From Rhodocollybia butyracea (taxonomy: Eukaryota; Basidiomycota; Agaricomycetes; Agaricales; Omphalotaceae): a stretch of DNA of 64,000 nucleotides. The stretch covers positions 1 to 64,000 of the forward strand of contig JADNRY010000275.1 in assembly GCA_015501585.1 (NCBI GenBank), written 5' to 3'. Under the pieces are notes generated by a model. It made no database searches, was not told the DNA's origin, and saw nothing but the letters and a program-made list of their open reading frames with translations. Below, in pieces: positions 10,999 to 23,488 of the stretch; position 1 is the first letter of the stretch; every line of letters begins with the position of its first letter. The position numbers and the translations under genes are program-made.

Positions 10999-11929
10999 AT
11001 GTATCCTGTTGAGACTGCAGAGAGTACTGGGAGTTCCGCTATCGGCCTACTTACAATGTAGGGGCGATTGTTATGTTCCGTAGGACTTTCTTTCTCTTAT
11101 GTATCTATCTATCCTAGATACTTTCCTTCTTACCATCTTCGCTTCATTGAGAGGCCGCCCTCGGGAGAGCAGCATCGAATCTTTATTTATACTTTGTTAC
11201 TTACCTTTGAAGCCCTCAGTCGTTGTACATTTGTGTAACACTGAGGGTGATTTACTTATATATTTTCCTTTGACCTTACTGATATTAACTTATAGTTAGA
11301 TTACTTGTCAAGTTCACGCATCCATGTTGATCGTGGAAAGCATGTAAAACCTCATGTATCCAGCTTATGGCGGTCCGATGCTACTGATATGCTTTGCAGC
11401 CTTGGACACTGAATCCTTCTTACATGAAAGACAGTAGCCTGTACCTTGATTGTCTATCACCTCCAAATTTATTGTCATCGTGGACCGGCTCAGAAAAACA
11501 CTTAGTCCCTTAGCAAAGCTGAACGGTGCGCAGTTACAACGAGCGAAACCCCAAGCCGTTGATTGGGCAGTGCGAGAAAGAGATTTTGGAATTATTTGTT
11601 ATGCTTTGGATCCGAGGTTGAGAAACTTGAACTTGAGGGTGTATTGATGACGATTGACTCCAAAGAGAGAACTAAACTTATAAGTTCGTTGGGAGCAATG
11701 TGGACTACTTGGTATCCACAATTTTGAAAGTCTGTGTTTTGTCGAACACAGTCTTTTGCCGTTTTAAACATGCGGAGGTGAAGATAGGGGACAGAAAAAC
11801 GGTTTTTTGTACTGACAGAGCGCTGGAGCTTGGAACTTGAAGAAGAATCAGGAATAGCTTTCGTTAGCATGATGTTAGTTTGCTAGAGCTGCCCTTGAAA
11901 TCATTATATAATTGTACATGGATATATCT
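10999..11929. other. Intergenic 3' of DOT1; one weak minus-strand frame
   Basis: No gene is supported. A 92-residue minus-strand frame at 11870-11592 is Ser-rich with no recognisable domain. The remainder is low in coding signal. Confidence 0.3.
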
Positions 11930-12110
11930 ACTGGTGGACCTATTGACTCCAAACAGGAACGTATTGAAGAAATTGACATGATGAACTTGGTTTCCGTGCA
12001 GTGGGCGCCTAGACGTGACATTATTTCCTTTTGTGGAACGCGCAAAACGCTTAATCTTTGGCGTTTCTAATCTAATCCTATACTCTAAATTGCGGTTGAT
12101 ACTGCAATGC
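11930..12110 (-). repeat. Repeat copy right of the DOT1 gene (inverted partner of 9150-9312)
   Basis: Read on the minus strand this block matches 9150-9312 over about 150 bp with scattered substitutions and small indels. No coding capacity or known terminal motif was recognised. Confidence 0.75.
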
Positions 12111-12497
12111 TCAGGCATGTTGGAGTGAGACAAAGAAGTTATCGAATAAGTTTTAAGTCACCCCAGTCTAATAGCAAGTAGTAAGCCCTAGCAAACGCAC
12201 AGGGGAAATTTGTATCACAAGCTACCTTAAATAAGCTACTGCAACAGAGAAAAATATGGAGTAATATACATAAAACACTAAGTACGTTCTGGTGAGTCAA
12301 CGGGTCTATGGGCTGCAAACGAATGCCGACCACAACTCGGTTTATTTATAGATAAAAGACTTTGCCTGCAATTGCCTGTAAAACTAGCAAAAACAATATC
12401 TAAGTATGAATCAGGATAGTTACATCAAATAAATAAGGTGCAGTGCATCTGTGTACTCGGGCTTATGCATTTATCTAATTTTCTTTGTCACTCAACG

Positions 12498-15400
12498 TCA
12501 AATATGGAACGGAAAGGAATATCTTATACCGGACTGTACCAAAGGGGCTAATAGATAACTGAGTCCAGTGCAGCCAAAGCAGTCTGGTGAGAGCGTTAGT
12601 ATAAACTGCGTACCAATAATTGGACATACCTTATTGAGAGGGAAAGCATGTATCAGACCAGCTTTATTGGGCAAGTGACGATCCGAAGAATATGCAAAGT
12701 GACAGTGGATAATATCTAGGGGTAGCATGACAGGGGGGGAGGTTGTTTTGTGATGAAATAGATGACCTGCGGCAAATCCAAATGGATGGTACGGATCGAG
12801 TTCAGCATCAGAGGGAGACAGAGGGTCGTATAGATCCACTTCTGCAAACATTCGTGTTACCCAGTGCTTCTTCTGTGGAACTTCCACTACCTCCCATCGA
12901 GCGGCAAAAATACTAGTGATGGAACCGGCATGCCAGCCTCCATCACCACCGATGACAACTTGGGCATCAGGTAAGGAACATGATTCAGTGGTGAAGGTGC
13001 GATCACGGTCCCTAAATCTCTGGAAGGGCTGTACCGATGGAAATAAGGAACCGGGATAGGAGGGGTAATAAGTGAGGATTAATTGTTTCAACACTTTGAA
13101 ACGATCTTCATCCAAAGATGTTAACCATTTGCCATACCATGATATCTTGTTTAGTTCTGCATGGTTTGAGGTTTCAAATGAGAGCTCATCGGATATACGG
13201 GTGCCTCGAGAGTCTGAGTGTCTGATATATTTTTGGTATAGGGCGGCCAGAGAACTCAGGTAATGAGGAGGATTTTCGACGTGGATAAGAGAATGTAACC
13301 TTTGCATCATGCAAAAGCGAACGAATAAGGTCGTTTCGAGTTGACCTTGGTAGATATTTTGTTAGCGCTATACAGAGACAATGGTAGACGGACCCACCAA
13401 ATTTATTATTGTGAGGAACGCTCTGCAGGATGTAATTAAAGCGCTCAAAAGGGAAACATCGCCAGCCATGAACCGGTCCGAATCTTCGTAGAAAAGATCC
13501 ATAATGTAGCATCATATGTTGGTAAGGAGTGATGTCAGTATGAGGATAAAGGTCCAGAAGTTCACTCAAATATGTACGCATGGAGCTCTTGAATCGACAA
13601 ATGTCGTCTTCGGACAAGGCCCTCATGTTGGCAATCCTGACGGCAGTGACTAAATGCATGAAGTTCATAAGCATCTTGTACTTGCGATCATCATGCGAAA
13701 GTGATCCCCAAAGACGAATGAGAGTGATTGGTAGGTTGACAGTGCAGAACGCACGCCATTGGTCAGCGGTGAACTTTCCTTGTGCAGCTTCCCCAGGTCG
13801 CGCAGGAGCAGCATTTGTCCCAGACGGGAGTCGTAGTTTTAGCCATATCTTCACGTATTTCTGCGAGTGTTTCTTTCCCTAGAACCCCCCCCCCAGCTTA
13901 GATTTTGCTTTACGTGCGATCTTGCCATTGTCATTGGTTTTTCCGAGCTGAGGTCTCTTTGTGTGCCGTGATATGTAAGTATTGGGACTCAACGATGCTG
14001 AAATGCAAGGCGTACATTTAACAAGATATATTCCTGCATTTTCAGTTTTTCTGCTTTTTTTTTCCTCCCGTGTTCCGTGTTCAGCTTTACGAAAATCCAA
14101 ATGAGCGGTACCTGGCGTAAACAACAGCCAATTAGCATTTCCTGAAGTGAGAACAAAATGAGAACATGTCAATGGCATACCGTTGTGGGCCTGGTTTGGC
14201 AGAAATAAATTTGGTGAGAGCAAGCAGTTTCAAACCACCCAATCTCTTGAGTTTGGAATTAGTTACTCCTTCAAGCATTTCTTGCAATTCAGCGTTGGTC
14301 AAAGGCTCAGCCTCCGGTGCTTTGGTGACTGGTGGGGGTGGTGGAGGCGGCTTGGGTGGGTAACGAGGGCTTGTTTTTGTTTTGAGATTACGCTGCAAAG
14401 AATTTAATATTAATAAGCTGAGGATATAAAAACATGGCCGTACAAGTTGTAGGAGAGCGTTGATTAAGTTTGTCTTGTTTTTCGAGGGCTTGCCGGTTTT
14501 GGTTGTTACCGAAAGCTGCAGTTCGTCTGCGAGGTTTTTTAATAAAGGTGTTTCAAATGTTGCAAGGGTTGTCTTGTTTGCCCCATTCTCATAAAAATAA
14601 CGAAGTTGCTGAGCTGGCTCATATATACCTTTTGTTTCTGGTGGTGCTGGTGGAGGAGGAGGACCCCAACCTCGCTTGATGCGCTAAAATGTGGGATAGA
14701 TAGTTTGTAACGGTATAAGAAACAACACACTCACAATCTGCTGAAGAGAGTTGACTAGCCACTTCTTACTTCGCCGATACTCGATACTCTCCTGTATTGC
14801 TAAATACTGTAAAATCTTGGTGGAAAGGCCCTCGAGAGCAGCATCAGAACCAGTTTGCATGACCTTTTCTCCACGAGATATCTGTTCATCACTAGGTTCC
14901 TTCCATTCCCGTAATCCATCGCAGTCCTGCAGCTTGACACTCATGCCCCAAATGTCTCGACAATGTCTCTGGAAAATTCAAAGGTAGAATCCATGCATGG
15001 AATCAACTATTGTGTTCTTGACTGGGTCAAAATATTCCAATCGCAGCAGCTCTGACCAACGAACTCCATACTGCCCATAGATCTTATCCCGTTCAGATTC
15101 ACTCCTTGCCTGAAGCCACATATTGGCGATCCGACGGTGCTCATCTGCGGAGCAAATAATAAACTTGCTTTCATCCAAATCATTCAGCTCGTCGTGTTTT
15201 GCAAATAGAGCATGGATGATCATTATTGGAGTGATGAGCAAATCCACCAAGCAAGCGCGCGGCAGGTAAATCGCATACAAGAGCAGCAAGGGCAGCTTTG
15301 ACAGAGCGACCCCGAGGATGTCGATGTGTTCTACTAATGTAGATACCCTTTTCCCAAAAAACACGGAGGTCATCGACAAGAGGGCGTAGGATATAGTCAA

Positions 15401-17000
15401 TCTGGTGAAACGATGGCTCTTTGGGACCTGGAATCACGCCCACAAGGAAGGTATTCTCAGGCTTATACCGGAGAGAGGGAGGCAAGTTCAAGCATGACAT
15501 ATAGATCCCACCAATGCTGGTCTTTTTGCCAGCTAGTCGATTTCCAAAAGGGTTGAAGCCGTCTGCGTTCAGATTAAACAGTAGACGATTCTCGTCGAGT
15601 TCGTCAGGAGACACAAAGGTAGTTTTTTCCATCTGGTCCAAGAAAATTCCGAACAAAATCAGATTCCCAGATATCCGAAGTGGTTTCATTAATAAGTGAT
15701 CCTTCCCCTCGTCGCTCCAGATATGGTTCAATATTGGCACGATTATGCATCCAAGATATCCAGCTCTTCAAGTCCTGGTAACAGAACATGCGGTCAGGGG
15801 GTGGGGAAGGTGTTTTGTGATCAGGTCCCTTCGGAAGGTTGGGAGGAGATTCCGCATCCAGTTTCTGTTTCCGCTTACGCTGGTGACGACTGGTGGGTTT
15901 TTGACCATCATTCTCCCTAGGCAAAACCTGTCGTGTCTCTGGGGCTCTCGGGGTAAGCCGACGATTACAGGGCTGACCTTCCTTTGCAGATGTGTTTGTA
16001 CAGCGGGAAGGATATGTAGCCAAATCATACAGTTGGAAGCATTTGGGACAACATACAAACGCAGTATATTTGGGATCAAGGTCCATCCCATGGACCACCG
16101 TACGGATGTCAATAGGGATCTGGTGCTGAATCTCTGACTGGGGAGTCTCCGTTTGGAGTTCAGTGATTAATCGAAGGCCTCCCAGGAGAAATGAAGAGTC
16201 TGATACTGAGAGACCAGCCATAAGGTAAATGATAGCAGACAACAGCAGCATGACAAAATATACGGGAGTAAAATCCTGGTATGAGATGCCTGACAAGAGT
16301 TCAGTAGTAGGACGATTTTAACGCTAGTATTGCTTACTAGTGGAGTGAACACGTTCTTGTCCACTGAGGAGAATAGCATGGCGTTTGACGATTTCATCTC
16401 GAAGCAAATTATTTGTCTTTTCCAACTCTTCATCAAGCAAGTCCTCCGTGACCTTGTGCTCAAGACGAAAGTGGATTGAATCACCAAGATGTTTCCGGTG
16501 TACGCGCTGGAGAAATGAGCGCCGATCATGAAGCCATTCGAGATGTCCTCGTAGATGTGAGTTTGAAGGACTATCTGAAATCAGAGAAAGGGGGTCGAAT
16601 CGATCAGCATAGCCAATTCGCGGAAGCGGCTGCACAAATTCCACTTTGGCCGGGTCCCAGCCTGGGTTTTTGGCTGTAGATTCCAGTTGATTTTTAATGA
16701 CCTTTACATTTGCCCATTGAAATCCTACTTTCTCTTTGACATTTTGTCCAGTATCTTCTCGGCTTGACACTGGCAGCACAGGGATCGAAGCGGTCAAAGA
16801 AAATTCGTGTGAACAAGAATTAGTGCTCGTTGAAGCCTTGGAGTGAATTACCGAAGATAGAGGCAATAAGTGAAGGATCACAGGAAGGATAAAAGGATTC
16901 GTGCCCTTTGTTAATATAGTGCGGTAATGAATTTATAATCGAGCGAGGAGATTCAGAACAGAAAGAGCAGCAAGATTTTGATAGGGTTGCACCATATACA
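12498..17000 (-). mobile_element. Plavaka-type CACTA DNA transposon, transposase gene (broken)
   Basis: Successive minus-strand blocks form one multi-exon transposase of the basidiomycete Plavaka/tnp2 type. In order: a Cys-rich N-terminal piece (about 16999-16870, CCSFC…SPRSIINSLP), a helical piece (16870-16327), a block with MAGLSVSDSSFLLGGLRLI and a CPKC…C zinc-ribbon-like motif (16311-15630), the signature DGFNPFGNRLAGKKTS and CLNLPPSLRYKPENTFLVG, then HDELNDLDESKF, DIWGMSV, a poly-Pro spacer (about 14380-14330), and the C-terminal ADQWRAFCTVNLPITLIRLWG to the TGA at 12498. A clear intron joins 16326 to 16295. One extra A in a six-A run (15628-15623) breaks the frame before the DGFNPFGN block and a second shift lies near 15190. 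I could not find the terminal inverted repeats. Confidence 0.85.
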
Positions 17001-17022
17001 CCATGGAAAATACAAGTACATG

Positions 17023-18069
17023 CTAATCATCCAGCTTTTTGTGCTCATTTGTTTGAATGAAGGGAACAGGAATTGTGCTACGATGCTCACTCCTTAATTT
17101 CTGCATTGGTGAGCTACTAAGGTCGAAATTGAATCTCCGCGTTAGCCCAGAAAAACCCTGCGTTTGCCCAGCGGCTGCATCAGAGGTTCTTTGATGGGTA
17201 CGAGTTTTTGAAGCCAAAGGTCTGCACAAATTGAAGTTAGTATTGTGTCTACAAAGAACAAAGCGATTAAGCCCCACTGATCCGCTTTGATACTAGGCGG
17301 AGTCCTGGTGGCGAGCGCGTCCTCGATGCTCTTGACGCCTGAACGTTTACTTTATGCCAAAGGTCCAAACCCTTGACAATGAAAGGAGGAGGCTAATACT
17401 CACCTCTCCAAATTGACCTCTCTAACATCGACCGTAGGATCATGACAAGCATCACCGGACATGGAAAGGCGACACTTTCGCAGTGTCCTAGAATCAAACT
17501 CGTGAAAATGACTGATAGCAATGAGCAACCAGACTCACTTGACTGAGACGTCATCTGCTCAAAAAAGTCCCGGAGCATAAGCGGACATCCAAAATTGACA
17601 GACAATGATGTGCCGGGGAAATAACCAATGATGGATACGGTACTGAAATGAGGTATTCTCAACCTAGGAAGCAACCTATGGAGTAAAGAATGACATACTG
17701 AGGACCCTCTGTTCTGACAGTGTATTGGATATCCTGGTTCAGCATAAGACCAATGTGAGCCTGAGATAGCTGACGGTGAGAATGAGCATCGCAAGGGGAA
17801 ATAGCCATAACGCAAGTTTGAATCTACGTTGTGAGATAAAGTACAGATGGTGACCGGCACCGAAGCATCGTTCCCTTCTCTGTTTACAATCAAATAAAGT
17901 CGTGTGGAGGACAAAGAGTCATAAGATCCCCGGATCGCTACATTGGTAAGTAGGAGGTTTTTGGGTGGCACAATACTAGCCGGAATTCCAGCGATAACAT
18001 TAGCATTCCTGGTTCGTGTCAGTATGAAGCCAATGCTGAAGGAGAGCCCCGATATTCTTACCAGAACAT
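17023..18069 (-). CDS. Gene starting with an FKBP/nucleoplasmin-like (NPL) domain; 3' half tentative
   Basis: Exon 1 is only ATGTTCTG (18069-18062); with exon 2 (18008-17828) it gives MFWNANVIAGIPASIVPP, the Met-x-Trp…Gly-x-Pro start of the nucleoplasmin-like domain that precedes the proline isomerase in fungal nucleolar FKBPs. Exons 17769-17699 and 17642-17539 supply AHIGLMLNQDIQYTVRTEGP and HTVSIIGYFPGTSLSV, the remaining strands, ending in the usual VxxxGYF. All four introns (53-58 bp) are GT-AG with matching phases. Beyond residue about 121 the model is weak: exons near 17487-17404, 17338-17260 and 17221-17023 can be joined in phase, but one intron would be only 38 bp and no FKBP catalytic domain appears. 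It is therefore an NPL-only protein or a gene truncated by transposon insertion. The histone-chaperone-like role is inferred from the family. Confidence 0.6.
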
Positions 18070-18295
18070 TTCGTACTACCTTAGAGGGGCGCAGAGGCAA
18101 CGATATGATCGATGACCAGGAAATGTAACCAAATTCCGAGATAAGCGCTAAAGGCGCTTATTGGAGGATAAGATAGGCAGACGTGAGAATCGGCATCTTA
18201 TCACATCGTTAAGCGCCTTACGCTGAACTCAAACCGATTCTCAACGTCGCCAACGTCGTCCGAACACTTTACTTCTACAAAGCTCTTTCCTTGAG

Positions 18296-19790
18296 ATGAC
18301 GGACAACTCTGCACCACCCAGGCTTCTCAAACGCTTCCAACCTCACGACTCTTCTTTCGACCAGTCGACTTGCACCAAACGGACGCATATATCCCCGGAA
18401 GTAAACAACACGTTAAAAAAACTTCCGTTGAAGACAATCTTGAAGAAGAACGTGGAAATTACTGCGCGTAACAATAGCCGCAGGGAAAAGTTTCTGGAGA
18501 GAGAACTAGCACACGCTAAACACACGCAGGCTATGGCAGACACTATTCCAGGTGCCGCACCTCCGAGACGGCCAGTGGAAGTGGATATGGATATCCCGGA
18601 TGTGGAATCCACTATATCCATCGATGACGAAGTTTTTGACGGCCTTAGGAAGGACCCCATGATCTTCACAGAACTCATGCCAATCTTGGGCTCTCATGCT
18701 ATTGTGGAGATGAGGAAAGCTAATGAAGAAGACGAGAAAGAGAAGTTGAATACCTCTGCAGGAGCCACTGACCGCCAGGGCCAAGCTTCTATTTTTGCAG
18801 GCCCGGAACCACCTGTCCAACTTGTTACTCGAAGTGCAGCTGCACCCATACGCATTGTTTTTCCAGACGCGTTTTTCGAAACCGCACGCCACCACTATGT
18901 CTTTCCTCTTGCATTCTTTTACCCACCAACCGCCGAAAAAATCATCAGTAAAATCCGTCTCTACAAACAGTACAGGGTCCCAGGTATGACAACAAAGACT
19001 TATGTTATTGACATCGACGACATTGCAAAGAAATTGAAGGATGAAAAGGACATTGGCCCTCTGAAGGACAAGGATCTCCTCTATAACCAGTGGATCGAAG
19101 CTACTCACCAGTATTTTGCATTTGAGTTCCAACGCCATGGCGGCGACCCTGAAAGCCTGCGGCCGAAGTTTTTCAAGTATCATTTTGGCTTCTTCAAGAA
19201 CCAACGCGAATCTGAGAAGTATTTCAACCTTTGGCTCCCGAGAGAAATCAAGATGCGTGCTAGCCACCATGCTCACAACGAGAGCTTCCCCAAATCATAT
19301 CATAACAGCCAATGGTCCCAGGTCGAGGGGGAAGCTTCAGCTTATCGGATTCTCGCTGAGGCAAAACAGTCCTTCTCTTCTTACACCCACTCTGGTGGGA
19401 AAAAACTCATACAACTCTGTGTTGTATTCAGCTTCAGCCTCGACCTCCACTCTCGCTCCTAGCACGGAGGCCAGGAAGTCCTTTCCAGACCGCACTCGGG
19501 TTGTCCTTCCGGAACCGAGATGCATCGGATGTGGTAGGAAGGGACATGTCTTACAAGAAAAAGACTCAGGCGTACACGGAGTCTTTCCCTTCTGTGATTT
19601 GGAACGGGGTACAGGCGTTATCCGAGCTAGGAACGGAGATAACAGAGGTAAACGCATCTGTGTCGGATTCAACGCCATTGTTACCTGTAAATTCGGTGAT
19701 GGATGTGCTTTTGCCCACATCTGTTTGTTATGCGGAGGCTCCCACTCCGCTCGCGAGCGCCACCCCTCTTGTCCCTGCCAAGCCGACTAA
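18296..19790 (+). pseudogene. gag: DIRS-like gag ORF with C-terminal zinc-finger region, one +1 frameshift
   Basis: From ATG 18296 a basic N-terminus (RRKF-type positive patches) leads into an acidic linker and then a folded-looking domain with HHYVFPLAFFYPPTAEKI and YFNLWLPREIKMRASHH. The frame stops at 19462, but the continuation NSYNSVLYSASASTSTLAP lies one frame over. The switch is at a run of six A (19400-19405); omitting one A fuses the frames. The second part carries CIGCGRKGH, then CKFGDGCAFAH and CLLCGGSH, resembling retroelement nucleocapsid zinc fingers that include a CCCH-like unit. It ends with TAA at 19790, overlapping the RT frame. Likely role: nucleocapsid/RNA binding. Confidence 0.65.
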
Positions 19791-21804
19791 TCCTTTTGTG
19801 GACTATTTCTTGCCAGATCCTCTTGTTTTCCATGATTTCAAGGACAGTTTTATACCCAGGTCTCCAGCTATCGATGCCTCTCCTGAAGAGAGGGAGATTT
19901 TCTACCGAATCACAACGCCATACAATGCCACTGCTTTCGAAACCGACTTAAAGCAGTATAATCTTTCGGATTGTTTTCCTCTTCTTGTCCGCTATCTATC
20001 TCAGGGTTTTCCCCTAGGTAATATGCCACCTATCAAACATACAGCGATTATTGCGAATCATTCTTTGGTATGGCAACACTCCGAAATCATCATGGATTTC
20101 CTTGCAGAGGAAGAGAAAGCACAACGGGTATCAGGTCCTTTCTCGCAAGATACACTTGAACATATTCTTGGCGGTCCTTTCATTTTGGTACCACTTATAG
20201 TCGCAGAAGCGGACCAAGGTCCTGGTAAACCAGCAAAATACCGCATATGCAGTAATGCATCCAAAGGCGGTTTCGACCAGGAGGGTGTCTGGCTTGACAG
20301 CATTAACTTGAATGTCGAGAAAGAGAAGTTCCCAACCACTTTCGACACTGTATCTCAAGTCGCTCATTGGGTAAGTCTTGTTTCCTCCATAAATCATTTC
20401 TTTTTAGTTCATTCCATATTCCCATGTGGGAAGTTATTTGGGTTATTCGCTATCATGGCGTTCCCTTATTATCATTCATAAATATAATTCATATCATGGG
20501 TTACTGCTATCGAAGCAACATACCATGTTTCATTCATTCATACATTTATTATTTCATGTGTTACAGCCTATTGGGCTTCATGTCATGATCTTTTCATTTA
20601 TTCCTTATCTTCAATGTTTCGGTCGCCCCTCCTTTAACACAAGCTTGTACGATGGATATCAAAAAATTCCACCATACCATTCCAATTGATCCTCGACACA
20701 AACCTTTCCTCGTATCACAAGATCCACATGGAAAATTTTGGCTCAACCATGTCCCAGGTTTCGGTTACTCACCTGCCAGCAGTAATGCGGGGATGGTCTC
20801 AGCAGCTGCAAGAGAGATCTGGAGAGCCAAGAAGGTATTTCCAATTGCGAAGGTGGAAGATGATTTGGCGGTATTTCGGATTCCAAACAAGCAATTCGGT
20901 TACAGTTATTCGCGGGAAGATGCACTGGAACGTATTGTGCATCTCGGTATTCCTTGGCACCCTCCCGAGAAGAAAGGAGACCCATTCTTTGTATTCACTT
21001 TCACGTTTATTGGCCTCCGTTGGGATTTGCCATCCAGGAGAGTTAGTCTTCCAGACGAAAAAACGCTTAAAATACATTCACCGCATCACAACTTTCCTAT
21101 CTCTATACCGGAATGCAAAGGCTTCCTTGACCGCAGCGGAATCCATCCACGGCACAGTCTGTTACATCACATTTGTCTACAGAGAGGGTAGTTCTCACCT
21201 CCCAGCAATCTCAAATTTTCTGAGCGGTTTTAGAAACCGTGAAGTATCTTCGGGTAAATACCTCACCAATGGGATTGTCAGCGAGCTCAAGTGGTGGTTG
21301 GATATGTTGAAGAGTCCTAACTACTTCCGACAGCTCACCCCTCGAGGCCCTCTCTCGAATTTTGGTATATTTGCAGATGTGTCTATGGATTGGGGCATTG
21401 GGATCTGGATACGTGGCCACTGGTCAGCTTTCAAACTGAAGACAAACTGGAAAATCGAAGGCCGTGATATCTGCTGGCTTGAAACTATTGCTATTGAAAT
21501 CATCGCTCTATACCTCGAAGCTGAGGGATTAAAAAATCTATTTTTGCTCATTCGTTCCGATAATAATGGCACTATTGGTGCTCTCACTAAAGGGTGTAGT
21601 CCAAACAGATGGGTCAATACTGCGGTTCGCCGTACCTTTGCTATATTTGCCGCACTGGCCATTGAGCCTTTGCTTGTCTACATCGAGTCGGAAAAGAATC
21701 CGGCAGACCCACTCTCGCGTGGGATTTTGGGTCGGCCAGAGTTCAAAATGGTTACACCTATAACGCTCCCTGATGAGCTTCAAGATATTCTAATTCATGC
21801 ATAG
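19760..21804 (+). pseudogene. pol: DIRS-like reverse transcriptase-RNase H, intron-containing and frameshifted
   Basis: The coding block opens with PTNPFVDYFLPDPLVFHDF. RT motifs run from YRICSNASKGGFDQEGVW through an intron (donor GTAAGT at about 20371) to CTMDIKKFHHTIPIDPRH and the catalytic-site motif VEDDL (20853-20867). The residues VAPPLTQACT just before MDIKK look coding, yet no AG precedes them: the site reads TTTCGG where TTTCAG would be expected, suggesting a mutated acceptor near 20613. A one-A excess at 21058-21063 shifts the frame. RNase H follows with FADVSMDWGIGIW, ETIAIEIIALY, IRSDNNGTIG and NPADPLSRG, giving the expected D-E-D-D set, ending at the TAG near 21804. Confidence 0.8.
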
Positions 21805-21891
21805 GTATGATGATCATTCATTTTCATATCATTTATTTACTTTGTTCCTCATCTTAGTACAGCCACATCTTCTGCACTAGGACGTCCTAGT

Positions 21892-23488
21892 GTGAGGAGG
21901 GATTCTCCGCGTGTCTCCCTTCCTCAAATGCATTCTTTATATGACTCGCTGTTCGATTTCTTTCCCGTCTGTCCACCACAAGGACCACAGATCAATGCAT
22001 TCCCCTCTCACTCTCTATATGATTCACCAGCCTCTCCGCCTGAAAATCCTAATTGCATACCATCATCAAAACTTTCGAATCAATCTCACTCGCTTTATGA
22101 CTCATTATTATACAGCATTCCCAAGGATCCTCCTCTTAGTTCAAGCAAACCATCCAGCATACAGCAATACGTCCCAAACACATCCAACATCCAACAGAAA
22201 TACCCGCTGACTTTGCGCAAGCACAAGCAAGGTGATTCAATTACACCAAACCCACTCCGCCCTGACGTCCAGGCAAAACACCGAATCCACGCTTGGACAA
22301 CCCCATATGCCCTTGCTAACGCTCCCAGGCTGCCACCACCCTGCCACTCGCAGTTCTTGAGCTCGGAGACAAGGCAATGAGGGAAGCACTTGCCGATAGT
22401 TCGAAGTTGTCTTATGTAGCTGGCCTCCTTTGTTTCACGCAATTCTGTGATAATTTGATGATACCTGAAAATCTTTGAATGCCTGTGGGTGAAGACTTAA
22501 TAGCTGGTTTCATTGGGTTTCATATGGGAGAGGTGGTCAACGTTAAAGGATGGTTATCCGGGCTCCGCGCATGGCATGACCTCCATGGAGCTCCCATGGC
22601 CTTCAGAATCAAGGAAAATCCGCTACGCTCACGCTGGTGCCCGTAAAGCCGGATCTCACCGTCGTTGTCCGGTTAGAAACCCTATCACTTTGAATCATAT
22701 GATAGCGCTCTTTTTTGCACTTGACTTTAATATCCCCTTTCACTGCGCCTTATGGGCGGTTGCTTGTAATGCCTTCTGGGGTTGCCGAAGACTCGGTATG
22801 TATTATTATTTGCATCTTATTAATCATTCATTCTTATCTTCATGCAGGAGAGCTTACCATCCCTTCCCTCATGGGTTTTGAACCCCGGTACCATGTCAGT
22901 CAAAACACCAGTATCATATTCAAACTTAACCCAGACAACTCCCCTCACGCAGTCAGTTTCCATATCCCTTGGACCAAGACAACTAAAGAACTCGGTGCCT
23001 CAGTTACTGGCACAGCCCAGGTTGGGGAACTCATTGTGCTTTGCCCTTTCCGTGCAATGAAGAGACACCTTGCCGCCAACAACACTGTTCCTCAGGATGT
23101 CTCATTATTTGGCTTCTTGGATGCTAACGGCGCTCCCCAGCATATGACAAAGACAACTTTCCTAAAATTCTGCGATGCGATCTGGAAAGGCGCCGGTCTT
23201 ATGAGCGTACATGGACATTCTTTCCGTATTGGCGGCACAGTGGAGCTACTCATTGCTGGTGTATCTCCCGAGGTTGTTGCTGCTATCGGTGGATGGACTT
23301 CATTAGCATTCTTAATCTACTGGAGACGTTTCGAGGAAATCCTCCCAACCCACATTTTGAAGGCTTATGACTCGGACCAAATCTCTCGCCTTAAATTGAC
23401 TTTAGATGATTTTAGAAAAACCCAAAAAATTTCAGATTCGGTTATTGACGCGTGTATTTCAGGTATAATTATTGAAGACTTCGAGTAA
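21892..23488 (+). pseudogene. DIRS-like tyrosine recombinase with spliced catalytic domain, damaged N-terminus
   Basis: The N-terminal linker has four copies of a HSLYDSL/HSLYDSP-like motif (21930-22115), then a region read in several frames with TGA/TAA near 22478 and 22498. The catalytic part is well preserved: CRRLG at 22783-22795 holds the first Arg; a 52-bp intron (22796-22847, GTATGT…ATTAAT…CAG) is removed in phase to give CRRLGELTIPSL. GHSFRIGG (23213-23236) gives the HxxR box, GGW at about 23290 the Trp, and the Tyr of IYWRRF at 23318-23320 the nucleophile. The frame ends at the TAA near 23488. It should cut and rejoin DNA by a 3'-phosphotyrosine link if intact. Confidence 0.8.

Noticed and set aside
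18506..19276. A 256-residue minus-strand ORF
   Set aside because: It is antisense to the DIRS gag frame, which has zinc fingers and element context; the antisense peptide shows no domain.
19400..21063. Canonical -1 programmed frameshifting at the A AAA AAC heptamers of the DIRS ORFs
   Set aside because: The needed shift is +1 (skip one base), not -1. The same change is needed in the unrelated Plavaka gene, which fits an extra A better than viral-type slippage.
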